Positions 23,501-36,000 of a DNA stretch of 64,000 bases are shown piece by piece. Below the pieces are notes generated by a model. The model was not told the DNA's origin, searched no databases, and saw only the letters and a program-made list of their open reading frames with translations. The stretch comes from Castanea sativa (Eukaryota; Streptophyta; Magnoliopsida; Fagales; Fagaceae). Location of the stretch: NCBI RefSeq assembly GCF_040712315.1, contig NC_134017.1, forward strand, positions 12,182,001 to 12,246,000. Direction: 5' to 3'. How positions within the stretch are numbered: the stretch's first letter is position 1; every line of letters begins with the position of its first letter. The position numbers and the translations under genes were made by a program.

Positions 23501-24532
23501 GCAAAAGCGTAAAAAGCAAGGAGATTTAAGCTAGAAACACAAATAAAGCAAAAACATGCTAAGAAAGCAATAAATCATGTTGTTCAAGTAACAAGAACAA
23601 GATAAATGCTAGAAAAAGATTTAGAAGGTTAGGGGTATGAGTAGCTAAAAAGCTACATCCACACCCCTAAACCCCAAATCTAAAAAGTAGAACCAAGGAA
23701 AGGAAAATTAGGTATAAGAACAATACCTTGTCTTTTTGGTAAAGAAGGAAGAATCAAGAGGCTTTGATAAGTTTTTTGTGCTTGTAAGAGAGAAAAAACG
23801 TGTAGAAAAACTAGGAAGAGAGCAAAACTCAGGAAAAAAAAAAAAAATTGGTCCCCTTGGCGTGAAGGGTGCCTGGGCTTTTTATAGCCCGTCGTGAATT
23901 TCGAGGCGGCGGCCCTTCAAGGACCTCCATCTTTAAAAGGCCTCCAATTGGGTTGATCTTGACACCCCTATAAAGATTTTGACATTTTGTTCCTGAAAAG
24001 GTATGGATCTTGAAAATCCAATAGTCGAATAAAAAGTTATGGCTCTCAGAAGTTAGTGGTGCATCAATCATGTGTTATTCCAGTTTTCGTGATATCTTGG
24101 CCGCTCTAACTTTGATTATGACCCATGAATAGTTGTTGGAATGTGAATTTGATAATCTTTGCAATGACGTTAGTTTCAACCCGTTCTGACGGTCATCAAA
24201 ATTAGGGTTTTTGGGCCCACCTAGAGTCAACTTCGGGTCAAACTTGGTCAAAGCTGCTAAAAATCTCTGAGAAGCTTGGGTTTGATATAAAACTACGAAA
24301 AATATTGTTTTGTGAGAGTTTTGACCTTGTTTGACCTTCGGTCAAACTTAGGGTTGACTAGGGGCATTTTGGTCATTTTTGCATAAAGAGGTACTTTGGG
24401 TGCTCCGGCGCCCGAATGGGTTGCGTCAAGTCATTCTGGATGTTCTCATGGCCCCATGGAGAGAAAATAATATTTTTGGATTTTTCGGAGCCTGACACGC
24501 AAATTGAGGGCGGACAAAATATGGTATCAACA
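20581..24532 (-). mobile_element. Probable large LTR-derived segment, minus orientation
   Basis: On the minus strand the segment begins TGTTGATACCATATTTTGTC at 24532, resembling starts I know for large plant gypsy LTRs. Near its other end is GTGTGGGGAAGGTGTTAGCC (about 20,624). The interior holds many AAGCATG and CATGGCATA words. It is interrupted by the solo LTR at 22073-23060; without that insert it would be about 3 kb. Several Cys/Leu-rich open frames at about 21,095-21,756 look like by-products of the repeat composition. The left boundary is not defined. Confidence 0.4.
22073..23060 (+). mobile_element. Solo LTR (family A, copia-like) with CATGG target duplication
   Basis: The element starts TGTTAGGACATATG and ends ...TTTCCTATCA, flanked by identical CATGG at 22068-22072 and 23061-23065. 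It matches the 5' LTR at 55846-56761 over its whole length. Shared landmarks are TTGACAAAACACACTTTACT, the CTATCGAG-type words, ACATATATAAG as TATA region and GCCTTAGGGTTTTGTAAC. There is no internal sequence, so it is the product of LTR-LTR recombination. Confidence 0.9.
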
Positions 24533-24890
24533 ACCAAACATGGCCAAATTAAAAAAATAAATTCAAAAATGGTTTTGGCGATGAAATAGTTCGTTGCCAA
24601 ATATGATCTAAAAAAAATAAAATAAAATACATTTGGGGACGAAACTATTTCGTTGCTGAATAATGTATTTAATCAAGGAAAACAGTAGTGGCAAAATGGT
24701 TTCATTGCCAAAAGTCTTTAAAAAAAAAAAATAGTCGAACCTTTTGGCGAAGAAATTATTTGTCGCTAGGACTTTTGATGATGCAGTATATGGGACGAAA
24801 CCATTTTCGTCACCAAAAAACAAATTTTGTCACCAAAAGTTGTACGTGACAAAAATTTTCATCACCAAAAATAAATTTGTTGTAGTAATC
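24533..24890 (-). mobile_element. CACTA-like transposon end with subterminal repeats
   Basis: The right edge read on the minus strand gives TTACTACAACAAATTTATT, close to the CACTACAA ends of En/Spm elements. Inside, related words such as TTTTGGTGACGAAA and GACGAAACTATTTCGTTGC recur in both orientations, as in subterminal repeat regions. The other end and any transposase are not visible. The superfamily rests on this resemblance alone. Confidence 0.45.
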
Positions 24891-25266
24891 AAATTTAAAT
24901 TTTTAGTAACTTAGAATTTATAGATAAATTAATAATAAAAAGATTAGATAAAGAATTCGGTTAATAAATTAAAAATTAAAAAATAGTAAAAAAATAAATA
25001 ATAAAAGGATTAGATGAAAAATTTGGACCATAATCTTAGTAGCTTAGAAATTATAAATAAATTAATAATAAAAAGATTATATGAAAAATTTGGATTGTAA
25101 TTAAATTAAAATTTTTATCAACTTATAAATTATAGGACAAGAAGATAAGAATACAAAAAAATTATACATATATTTTTATTTTTTGCAATTTGGTGAAGCC
25201 ACTTGGTGCAAACACAACTTCTAAAGCCCAACTTTTATTATATTATGATATGATATGATATGACAT

Positions 25267-25317
<51 letters not shown>

Positions 25318-26542
25318 TATTTTTCTTGAGAAACTATGAGATATATCACAATAGATATAATGTGTGCTAATTTTTAGAAAAAATGATGTGTCAAATGTAG
25401 TTATTAATGGATTTTTTTTATAAAAAAAAATAATTCTTTTAACTAATTAACAGATGGTGCTAAAAACTTTTGGCTGTTTGTTTTTTCAAAATTAGAAAAA
25501 AAAAATAATAAAAAAAGATAGTCTAAATTTCAAAAAGGCAAAGATAAATTTCAAAAAGGCAAAAGATAAAAGAAGCTAAGATTTAGGGTTTTGAAAATGA
25601 GTAGTTTTACGTGAGACTCAATATTACATTTTTAGTTTAGGATTTTGTTTCTGCTTAAATCTAAAATTTAAGGGTATTTTTAAACCATAGAAATAAGGAT
25701 CCTAAAAAGGAAAAATCCCTTAAATAGTAGTATTAATATGTAGTTTGATAACATCAAAGGAAACAAACCTTCCTAAAATTGGAAATTGAGATAAAGTGAG
25801 TAGAAAGTTGAGGCAATAAAAAAGCTGTGGAAAGAAAATGAAAAAGAGAGTATGTGCTAAGTTTTAGGAAAAAATGTGTCAAATGTTGTTATTAATGAAT
25901 TTTTTAAAATTTCAAAATTTTTATAAAAAAGTTTTAATTTTTTTTAAAGTAGTTAACCAATAGTGCTATAAACCTACGGCCATTTGTTTTGGAAATTAGA
26001 AAAAAAAAAAAACCTAAATTTCAAAAATGCAAAGATAAAAGAGGCTAAAATTTAGAATTTTGAAAATAGGCAGTTTTACATGAGAGTTAAAGATATATTT
26101 TTACCGTATTGTCTTTAAATTTTCTCTCTTAAACCTAAAATTTAGGGGTATTTTTGAACAATAGAAATAAGGATCCCAAACAAAGAAAGTCACTTAAATA
26201 GTAGTACAGATATAAACACAATTAGTGTGTATATAAGAAGGAGATAAATAGATGTGCACACAAATTTGACATGATTTTTTCTTAACAAAATTAATGAAAG
26301 AAGGAGATAAATAAATTTATAGGTCTCAAGCTCAAAACAACAGTTGGATTTATGCATGTGAACATGATAGAGCATGGAATAGAAAATATAGTTTATGTGC
26401 AATATCTAAAAATCTAGACCATAAGTGAGTGCATAAATTATGTAAAGTTGTGATTTCCAACAATGTTGTATTAGCTTTAATTCCGTGCCAAATTTGATTA
26501 TAATTTCTTCAATTATTCTCCTTGTATGTATGTGGGATTAAT
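24891..26542. other. AT-rich intergenic region with a direct duplication
   Basis: No gene is supportable. A compound microsatellite (ATATG words, then TA and TG runs) occupies about 25,246-25,315. A block of about 370 bp occurs twice in direct orientation, at about 25,360-25,735 and 25,852-26,212. Both copies share GTGCTAA..TTTTAG, ATTTCAAAAA.GCAAAGATAA and GAAATAAGGATCC. The copies differ by many substitutions and indels. Confidence 0.7.
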
Positions 26543-27508
26543 TGTAAGGGATGAGTGTAAGAGATCGATGAAGTCTTAAGCTTCAAAGGATGTACAAGTC
26601 GATTTCACGATTGGCTTGCGACTGTCTCGCGAGTAGCTTACCCGCGAAAAGAACCACGTGTAGAGTACATGACTAGAAGATGAAGAATCGTGCCAGGTTG
26701 TATCTTTTGTGAGTGTCTTGCGGGTAAGGCTAACCCGCGAAGGACCCACAAAACTTTTTGTTTGGCAAAAAGATATGTTTTGTTTTACCATGTCTTTACC
26801 CACACTATATATACCTTCATTACCCACAAATTGTAAAGAATGTTTTTCAGAGAGAAAACCCTAGAAAATACACTTGAGAGTTAGAGATTATCATACTCAC
26901 AATCATCTATACATTTCCTTGTGGTTTTCCTTAACTCCTTCCTCTCCATCTCTATATCTATGAGAGGTTGCTAGCCCAACCACTTATCACACTCATCCTG
27001 AGTGTAAATTGAGATTTTGGTGCTACTGGGAAGCATTGGAAGGAGCCATTCATTGACGGATGCAATCAGACTGAATTGTGGGATCCAAAAAGCTAGAGAT
27101 GTCAAGGCTCCGAGAAGTCAGTTAGTAGCAGGAGGTTGGAGGGCTCAAGTACATGGGGTAGACTAGGCTTGGAAGGTCTTTTGTTATTCGTGTACTCTAA
27201 ATTTATTCTCTAGTGGATCGATTTCAACTTGGAGGGTCACAAAAAAGTTTTTCGCCGAGTTCTTCAGTTTTCTCTTCGATAACACGTTTTGGTGTTATCT
27301 TCTATTTGCATCTCTGTTCCCTACTCTTTAAGCTTTCCTTTTATTGTTAATAATGGATGAATATGACTTAGGATAGTGATAACGATTCTTTACGCTTATT
27401 TACTTTTGCTCTGCACTTTCTATAAGTTAGAGTAAAAGCTATCAAGCCGTAATTTTTATTTGGTAGTCTGAACAAGCTCTTGTGTTTTTGCACAAATCCG
27501 AGCTTTCA
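26543..27508 (+). mobile_element. Copia-like LTR (family B), plus orientation
   Basis: The segment begins TGTAAGGGATG and ends GAGCTTTCA. It is followed by TATATCTGGTATGACACC, a degenerate form of the initiator-Met tRNA binding site TGGTATCAGAGC used by copia elements. It is the reverse-complement relative of 13197-14069 and 52274-53377, sharing GTCTCGCGAGTAGC-type words and a leader with GGAGGGTC, CTTCGATAACACG and TTTGCATCTCTG. A TATA-like ACTATATATACC lies at about 26806. No gag follows, so it is a 5' LTR with lost interior or an altered solo LTR; no target duplication was found. Confidence 0.65.
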
Positions 27509-27882
27509 GTTATATCTGGTATGACACCCAAGTTTTTTGATCTATACACATGGATCATTTCATTATGTTGGGCTACTTGGAATATCATCTCACCTCTAAA
27601 AATTCAAAGAAATGAAATACCCTACCTTCATGGAAGAATTCAAATTTTTTTTTTTTAATAAAAAGTTGTAGTATCATAATATTGAATCTTACTTCAGTAA
27701 TAATATAATATAAATCCCTGAACAAAATTTTAAAAAATAAAATAAAAATCACCTATATAACATTTTATTAAATAAGGAAGTCATCCATGATTAAGTATTC
27801 GGAAGTTATCCATTACTTTAAAGTACACTTTTTGTTTATATATATTTGATTTGAGCTTTCTTTATACTTTCCCCCTCAAAAA

Positions 27883-27913
<31 letters not shown>

Positions 27914-28181
27914 TATTCTTTGAAATCAAGATTAAAATAATGATTACATTGTTTAGTGTTTAAGTTACTATTTTTTTTTTTTCCTATTTACAAATCATTT
28001 ACATTACTTGCGCAAATGCATAGAGTCAACACGCATTAGTAAAACCTAAACCACAAGGATTGATGAAGGGAAAGAAGTTGTGTTAAAAGTTTAAAACAAT
28101 CTTATTCAATATATGAAAGTCTTGAAGAAAATTGGCTTTACAAAAATCTTTATTCAATTAAAAGTCTCATTCCTCACACCT
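27509..28181. other. AT-rich spacer 3' of the xylosidase pseudogene
   Basis: Nothing but AT-rich DNA is recognisable. An A run followed by (AT)n lies at about 27,879-27,915. The downstream region of the minus-strand xylosidase copy lies within this stretch. Confidence 0.5.
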
Positions 28182-31100
28182 CTAATGATATGTTAACTGA
28201 ATTGGATGTACAATTTGATGATCACCGACGATAATCGTGTGGGAACCAGATGGCAAGACAGCATTACCATTGGAGTCTACAATGCCCAAGCCCTGGCAAA
28301 TATTTATGGCAAAATGAACCAGCTTACTCGTCCTAGCTGCAACAGAAACTCTCTGGAACTTAATCAACTGCTTAATATGAGTTCCAAGAATACCAAGTGG
28401 GGGCTGTGAGTAAATCAACACAACTTCATCTCCATCTCTGTTACCCACATTTTTTACTTCAATGTCAAATGTGAATTTATTATGACATCTCATGTCATCT
28501 ATTAAAATTGCTGGGCAGCTAGGCTTGATGGTTCCATTTTTATATGGTAGGTCACGGCAGTGTTGAAATTTGCTTAATTTTGTCGACAGTTCTGATGGCG
28601 CGGCTTTTAGTGTATAGTTGAATTTTGTGTAGCTGAGGCCATAACCATAAGGGAAGACAGTAGGGCCATCGTAGAATTTATATGTTCGACCTGGGTAGCC
28701 CTTGCTATCATCTGGCCTTAATTGCATGGATGTAAATGGTATCTTGTCAACATAATCAGCTTGATACCATGTAAGTGGTAATCTTCCTCCTGAAAAACAT
28801 AGAAAATAAGGTGTAAATAATGATGCAAAATCTCATGAAGATAAAAGATTTGCATTGGTTCAAGGAATCAAATTAGATGTTACCTGGATTGTATTTTCTA
28901 AAAACGACATCTGCAATGGCTTGACCACCTTCTGCTCCAGGATATCCAGCCCACAAGATGGCATGGATTTTCGGGTTATTTTTAGCAAAGGAGATATCAA
29001 CACCTCCAGCAGACATGATTACAAGAACTACTGGGCCTTTCGCAACATCAGCAACTTGGTTGATAAGATCAGTTTGATTTCCAGGAAGGAGGATATCCAA
29101 CCTGTCTCTGGTCTCTACCTCAATTGATAAATCTATCCCCGCAACAATTATGGTGGCATCAGCGGTTTTGGCGGCTTCCACGGCTGAGCCTATCAAGTTC
29201 CCGTTAGCACATTTATGGCCTGTTTGAGAGTTTAGAGAAGGAGGAGAGTAGAGGGGAGGGGAGTAGTGGGGAGGAGAGTAGAGGAGAATGATTACCCTCC
29301 ACCTTGTTTGGATGTTTTTATAATTAGTAAGGGGGAAGGGAGTAATTAGCTATTCCCTTTGTTTTTAACATTGTAATTTTATAAATATAATAAGGGTAAA
29401 TTAGGTAATTTACTTTATCAATAATTTTATGTGCTCTACTATCCCTCCAAATCTCTCCAATTTGGGAGAATTAAAAATGAGGGGGTTGGAAGTAATTCAA
29501 ACCCCTTCAAACCCCTCCAAACCCCTCCCTCTCTTTCCTTAAAAAACTCCCAAACAAGGTAATTGAATTACTCCCCTTCCCTCTACTCTACTCCCCCTCT
29601 TTTTTTAAACATCCAAACAGGCCATTAACATCGGAGCATCCTATTGCATAGTTCACACTTCCATAACTTGAGAAGCCATTAAGTGGAGTACTGTATTGAC
29701 ATGGAGAACCTTCAGTATATGTGTTAAATGCATAGTTGCCAATCATGGCAACGGAAGCATTAGCATGTGGTCCAACCACTGCTAGGGTTTCGTTCCTTTT
29801 AGTTGCCAATGGCAAAACTCCATTGTCATTCTTCAAAAGAACAATTCCCTCCCTCGCTGCTTCTCCTGCTAACTCGATGTGGGCGCTAGTGCACACATCA
29901 TTTATACCGAGAGAATTGTATTGAGGCTGTCCATCAAATATTCCTAGCCTCATAAGCACAACATAGAGGTATTGCAGTGACTGGTCTACATCTCCCTCCC
30001 CAACCTTCCCATGTTTCACAGCATTTTCAACATTGTCGGTGTAGTAAACTCCACAATCCAAATCCAAACCTAAACCAGGTAGAAATTAAACATCTGTGAA
30101 CAAAAAATCAAACGAGGAAATCGAAAAAAAGAATAGGTAAGGCACATTATTAATAACCTGCTTGTAGTGAGTATGAAACTGCAGTTTCATTGTCAACGTT
30201 TAGCCATTTTTGGTCCTTAATCATTACTTCAACAGAATCACAATCTGCAACTATATATCTGGCATCGATTGTAATGTTAGTCTTACAAAAATAGTATCCG
30301 AATTAAGTTTTAGTACTTTAATATTGAGATTAGAATTTAGATAGATTGTACCCATGAAGATCCCAGTCTTGTCTAATGGTTTCCTTTAAGAGTTTGTGAT
30401 CAGCACAAGCAGGTATGCCATTAATACGGTTAAAAGAGCACATGACACTACTGACATCTCCATTTTGAACACACATTTGGAAGGGCCGGTTAAATGTCTC
30501 AACCAAATCTTGTTCCGTCACCTTCAAATAATAATAAATAAATAAAAACTTTGCTTTAATATTTTTTTTGAATCATAGTTAGTGGTATATCAACTTTAGA
30601 ATTATGATTTTCATATAGTAGTTACCCTAGCATCAAAACTGTAGCGCTCAATTCCTTTCCAATTGTCAAGATCATAGGCAGTAAAGTGCTTGCAACATGC
30701 AGAAACTTTAAGTGGTCTTGAGTTTAAATCCTTATATTTATTACTCTCAGGTCCCTCAACATCCTGCAAGCCTCTCACGTAATTCACAGCATAGGTGCCA
30801 ACTACGAATGGATCTTCACCAGGTGTCTCAATGATTCTTCCCCATCTTGGATCCCTTGCTACGTTAATGGTTGGACTCCAAAATTAATGTTAATCCAGCA
30901 TGCCCTAAATTGTATAATGCTCGTGCTTCTGTGGAAACAACCTACATTTTGTAACAAATTTTAGCTCATCTATCTCTACTACATATAATTTTAAATTTAA
31001 AAACACAAACTATTTGAAAGAATAATTTACTATTTTTAAAAGTTCCTAAGTTTAGAGAAAATCCTAAGAATTATGAAACTGTTTTTATTTCATTTTTAAA

Positions 31101-31748
31101 CATTATGACAGTAAATCAAAAAAAAAGAAAAGATTACTTTAAACGAGTATATACATATGAATATTGATTAAAAACGATTACTTTAAACATTTTTAAGTTT
31201 TGAAAAACTTAAACAGTGTATTTATATTTTTATTGTTCAACAAAATGCTCCTATACCTTCCCAATTGTGTTCCACAATGACTCGTTAAATGAAGCCGTTG
31301 TGAGAATTGGCGTGGGATAGCTGGTTGCATGTGGAACTGAATTATCAAAAAAGGTACCTGGACCAGCATTGGACAAACCATGGAGTGCCTCAGACCACCA
31401 CTGGTATTCAGGTATCCCTAATCTTGGGACTCCGTAAGCACGATTTCCTAGTTGTCGTACCTTCTCGTACAGTGTCATTTGTCTCACCAAATCTCTTGCT
31501 CGGACTTGGTAGGAAAGTTTCTTGTCACAAAAGGGGAGTGATTTGACATCCAATCCAAGTTGGGCATACCTGGCGGGATCACATACATAGGTGAAGTTAC
31601 TAGGGGTCGCGGCATCAGTGTAGATGACACAGAAAGCAAAAGTGAGATAGACTAAGTGTTTTGGCCATTGTTTGTAATTGAGTTGCATGCAATACTCGCC
31701 CATGAAGGCTCTTATATACGGAGGAAGGAAGCTATTATAAGCCCCCAA
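28182..31748 (-). pseudogene. Beta-D-xylosidase (GH3) pseudogene
   Basis: Six exons can be traced on the minus strand: 31748-31257, 30941-30626, 30521-30352, 30258-30158, 30069-28884 and 28789-28182, all with GT-AG junctions. ATG 31688 ([12 protein letters not shown]) is the likeliest start because a hydrophobic signal peptide follows. Landmarks are [48 protein letters not shown] with the Asp expected as GH3 nucleophile, EGIVLLKNDNGVLPL, FPYGYGLSYTKFNY and a C-terminal fibronectin-III-like region. Intact plant relatives of about 770-800 residues act in the cell wall on xylan or arabinoxylan. Here four extra bases at about 30,880-30,890 shift exon 2, and a 409-bp MITE interrupts exon 5. Even without the MITE the exon 5 frame is offset by one base. 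The copy is therefore not functional as read. Confidence 0.9.
29216..29624. mobile_element. Tourist-like (PIF/Harbinger-type) MITE in xylosidase exon 5
   Basis: The 409-bp insert has ends TGGCCTGTTTG and CAAACAGGCCA as terminal inverted repeats. TTA stands on both sides (29213-29215 and 29625-29627), the 3-bp duplication typical of PIF/Harbinger elements. Its subterminal regions are rich in GGGGAG and its complement CTCCCC. It has no coding capacity. It splits codons of the xylosidase after the GCSDV motif. Confidence 0.9.
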
Positions 31749-33860
31749 AAAAAAAAAGAAAAAAAAGACTTGTGAGTTGGCTTGTCTCTCTGAATTTTAT
31801 TGTGAGTTAGCTTATCTCTTTTACTCTTTATTGTGAGGATGATCTTATTTCACGGTTGACATTTTTGTAGACTTTTTCTAGTTTCAGTGCTGAATAGTAT
31901 ATTTGTTTATTTAACAACAGAATGAAGCTAACAAAATATAAAGTCATAGTTAAAGAATAATGTTATCTATTAGACTGCACAAATAGGCATGCAAATACTT
32001 TTGTGACAAATAATAATATTATAATGGTGTCTAATTTGTAATAAATACAATTCCATTAGTCTAATGTTGCTAAACCCAACAAAATAGCTCTTTGCAATAC
32101 ATGTACTCCAAATTTAATTTTCATATTTGCATATGCTAGACATAGCATCAAGGTGAGAAAATAATCAAGGGTTTATATCATCCAATGATTTCATTCAATC
32201 AATCAACAATGCTATTGGCTTCTATGTAAAATAAATGCCTACAACAAATATAGATGTGGCAATAGTATTTATTAAAATTCTTGACAATGTTTGATTTACA
32301 AAATGCATTAGAGTGAAAAGTGAATTTATGTAATGAGACTGATTTACAATTAATATGAAGTTGTATGTTTTCATTGTTTCAAAATTGAATTTGGATTTTG
32401 GCTTTGAGCAAAGTAAACACACAAAGGTTGCAATCCTTTTGTAAATAGTTTTCCCATTATCTTAATGTTGCTTTAGTTTTCTACATTATTTTCTAAAAGG
32501 GAATAGTTTTTCATTCTTTCTTTCTCAATCTCTTTTTTTAATTTATTTTTAGCTTTTTCTTGGTGGGTGAATTAGCCTTTCACTAATTCTTTTAGCCTTT
32601 TCTTTAAAAATGAGGTTGATTAATTAAATATTTAATTAATTATTCCATGCATAGCACAAATTAGCGACTAGTTTAATAATAAAAAAGAAGACCAAATCTA
32701 ATTGTGTCTATATTATGAACAAAACCATTCAAAAACAAGCAATTTATTATCATATATTGGATGATTTATAATTTTACATAAAAAATAACATTTACATTCT
32801 TTCATTCATTTCCCCTTCCCTCCCCCACCCCAAAAAAAACTACAAAAAATTAGCTGCAAGTGATTCAAGCGATTCAATTTAACTAGACTGCTCCAGTAGC
32901 CTATGTTCCTTTGAAAGGATGAATAAAAAATCATTTGTCATTGTGTTAGGGCTGGTAATAAACAAGCAAAATTTTGGGTCGGAGCTCGCAAATATTTTGT
33001 ACAAGATCATTTGTGAAGAACATGCACTTGACATTAATTTGTAAACGTATTTTGTTTTTTGTTTTTGTTTTTTTTCATGCGGTTTTGTGGACAATAATCA
33101 GTGAGTATTAACCTCTTATATGGTATATGTATACATATTATTTTCAGACCCGTAATTGATGTTTTGGTGAATTTTACCATTGTTTTTGGCGATTATTATG
33201 TATTAGGTACACCTATGTCATTAGTTGAAGGAATGATGATCCGTTGCAAAATAGCCAATAAATATACAACTATCAACTTCATTTTCTTTTGTATTATCAT
33301 GAAGATGAGGGGGATGTATGTTCATAAAGCTTGATATGCAAGTTTAAAGAAAAGAGATGAAATTCTAGAAGGAGAATGTTTGGGTCTAGATTGTCAAAAG
33401 CATTGAGCAACCATGATAGCTATCGCGGTTGCTATTGGCTTCTATGTAAATTAAATGCCTACATAAACATAGATGTGGTAATAGTGTTTATTGGAATTCT
33501 TGACAACTTTTGATCTGCAAAAGACATAAAAGCGAAAAGTGAATTTATGTAGTGAGACTAGTTTACAATTAATATGAAGTTTTATGTTTTCATTGTTTCA
33601 AAATTGAATTTGGATTTGGATTTGAGCAAAGCAAACACACAAAGGTTGCAATCCTTTGAAAATAGTTTTTCCTGTGGAGCCACATTAATGACCACATCAT
33701 CAATCAATTTCCAACCATTTCTCTCAACTATTTCCAACCATAATGTCCTTTTTACCTGCTCTCAACCTTAATGGCACTCTTCATCTATCCCTTCCTCTTC
33801 CTTTTATTTCGACTCTTCTTATCTCCATTCTATTACTATAAATATGTGATTCTTTCTCTC

Positions 33861-33862
<2 letters not shown>

Positions 33863-33914
<52 letters not shown>
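33863..33914. repeat. (TA)n microsatellite
   Basis: About 26 uninterrupted TA units are visible. An open frame across it encodes only alternating Ile/Tyr and is not a gene. Confidence 0.95.
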
Positions 33915-33917
<3 letters not shown>

Positions 33918-34260
33918 CCACATGAAAAATGTTATTCCTTTCTCTCTCTCTTTCATGTTTTATTTTTGTGTAAATTGTTTTTGTATCTCTACTTTAGATT
34001 GATGAATTTATGTGTTCTTTAAAATTCTAATTTGGGTTGATACAATTTGGTTTTGTGTTTTGAGTTTTTAAGTTATTATCTTTTTTCTTTTCTATGATTG
34101 TTAAAACTTATCATATTGCATATGAAGATAGTTTACAAGAATATAATGTTATTCTATTATATAGCATGACTCGTATAATTTGGTATTTGATTCATGACTA
34201 TATTTTTTATTTTGACGCTTCTTCTCATTTTATTTTCTATTTATCTTTCAAAAAAGTAAT

Positions 34261-34262
<2 letters not shown>

Positions 34263-34335
<73 letters not shown>
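34263..34335. repeat. (CT)n(TA)n compound microsatellite
   Basis: About 21 CT units are followed by about 14 TA units. Confidence 0.95.
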
Positions 34336-34340
<5 letters not shown>

Positions 34341-35639
34341 TATTCTCTTTTGCAACTTTAGTTTAGGTTGATGACTTATTGTATTTTTTTTTATAAAACT
34401 ATTTTGGGTTAATATGATTTGGCAGTGTGTGTGTGTGTGTTTTTTTTTTAATTTTTCATTGTAGATACTTGATTTTGCACCCATTATTTAATCAATGAAG
34501 ATGGCTAGAATGACCATTCATACACCCAAAATTTATTATTGCATTACATGCATTAATTCATTCATTGCATATCATAAAAATGACCTTGAGATTCTAACAG
34601 TCGCAATAATAGGTCCAAATTCCAAATCGGACCGTTAGATTGAAAGATATCGTATGATCAAGTTTGCACGGTCTACATGTATTTTGTTCAGGTGGAACCA
34701 ACCACACATGATTAATTTAAATTAATTCTGATTGGCTAGACAATTAAAATTAATTAAATAATTTTGTGATTGGTTGTTAGTTAGTGTCAAAAATAGGCTT
34801 GCTTGCATGGGAGTAAAGAGGATAATTAGATAACTACAACATTGTGGATAATTAAGACTTTTGGAGTGTTTATCTACAAGATAATCATTGTTGTAGAGGC
34901 CTAAATCATTATAAAAGGAACTTAATTTTTAGAATAGGGATTAAAAAGTGTCAAAGTCCAAGTCCCGGCTCAAAAAACCCCAAAAAAAGAGTCCAAAATG
35001 GACTAGAACTCATTCATGGGATCGGCACCCAAGAGGGCCATTTGGCACTCTTGGAGTGCCGATCGGCACTTCTCAAGTGCCGATTGGCACAAATGTGGGC
35101 CATAGCCCGAGGGCACTTGGATTGAGATGAATCTCATCCTTTTCAATTTTTTTAGAGATAAGGACGCGTCGTCGTTTCCATTCTGATCATTTAGCTAATT
35201 TTTCAAACATTCTAGCCTTTATAAATAAAGCATGCCTCTCAAAATTCAACACAATTTTTTACACTTTTTGGCTCTTCTCTTCTTTTCTTTTTTCTCTTAC
35301 GTTAAAGACGTTCTGAAGGCTCTTGCTTTAGGGATTTCTTTGTTTTAAGCAAAATATTTTAGGTTTCAAAGAGTTGAATAAATTTCTTTAAACCCTAAAA
35401 TATTCCCTCACTAAGAAGAGCATACTCATGCAAGAGGTAGTTTATTTTTTTCCTTTTCTTTTTCTGTTCCTTTCTATTAATTTTGTTTGATGATGAATGA
35501 ATAGGTTTATGATATTTTTATTATTTCTGATTCTTGATGTAATTGCCATATTTGGTTTGAAATTTTTCTTTAAATATGTCGTTAGATGATTCTTTTGTTT
35601 GTTGTAATCTTTCTCTTGAATCTCAAAATTTGCTAATTA

Positions 35640-36000
35640 ACAAAGATCTTTTTAAAATAAAAACTTATCTAAATTTTTAAGATCTGATTTTCTAAATTAA
35701 AAACTGATCTGTATTTTCATTAAATACAGATCTGGTTTTTTTAACTCTTAAAAATTAGTCAGTATTTTCATTAAATATAGATCTGATTTTTTTAAACACA
35801 TAAAAACTTATCTCTATTTTCATTAAATACAGATCTGATTTTTTTAACTCTCAAAAATTGATCTGTATTTTCATTAAATGCAGATTTGATTTTTTTAAAC
35901 ACGTAAAAACTAATCTGTATCTTCATTAAATGTAGATCTGATTTTTTTAAACACACAAAACTGATTTGTATTTTCATTAAATACAGATCTGATTTTTTTT
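35640..36000. repeat. Tandem repeat of about 55-60 bp in the large LTR
   Basis: Roughly six units share ATCTGTATTTTCATTAAATA, CAGATCTGATTTTTTTAA and ACACAAAAACT words. Related single units (AAATAGATCTGATTTTT) continue on both sides of the nested LTR, to about 36,230 and again at about 37,170-37,360. The array therefore predates that insertion. Confidence 0.85.

Larger units (their letters stand above)
31749..34459. other. Intergenic region upstream of the xylosidase copy, with duplicated segments
   Basis: No gene is supportable. Two segments of about 235 bp, 32212-32447 and 33432-33665, are direct copies (TTGGCTTCTATGTAAA ... AACACACAAAGGTTGCAATC). Another segment, about 32008-32115, is copied at 38886-38995. 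A (TA)n run lies at about 33,863-33,914, a (CT)n(TA)n compound repeat at about 34,263-34,335 and a short (TG)n at about 34,424-34,440. Confidence 0.75.

Noticed and set aside
6340..31748. A functional cluster linking the DUF629 gene, the xylosidase and the F-box gene
   Set aside because: The families have no common pathway, one is dead and one is a fragment, and tens of kilobases of transposons separate them.
33771..34366. Frames with Ile-Tyr and Ser-Leu repeats
   Set aside because: They are translations of TA and CT microsatellites.
35640..36000. Possible CRISPR-like or satellite array
   Set aside because: Units are degenerate and contiguous without unique spacers, and lie in a plant LTR; it is an ordinary tandem repeat.
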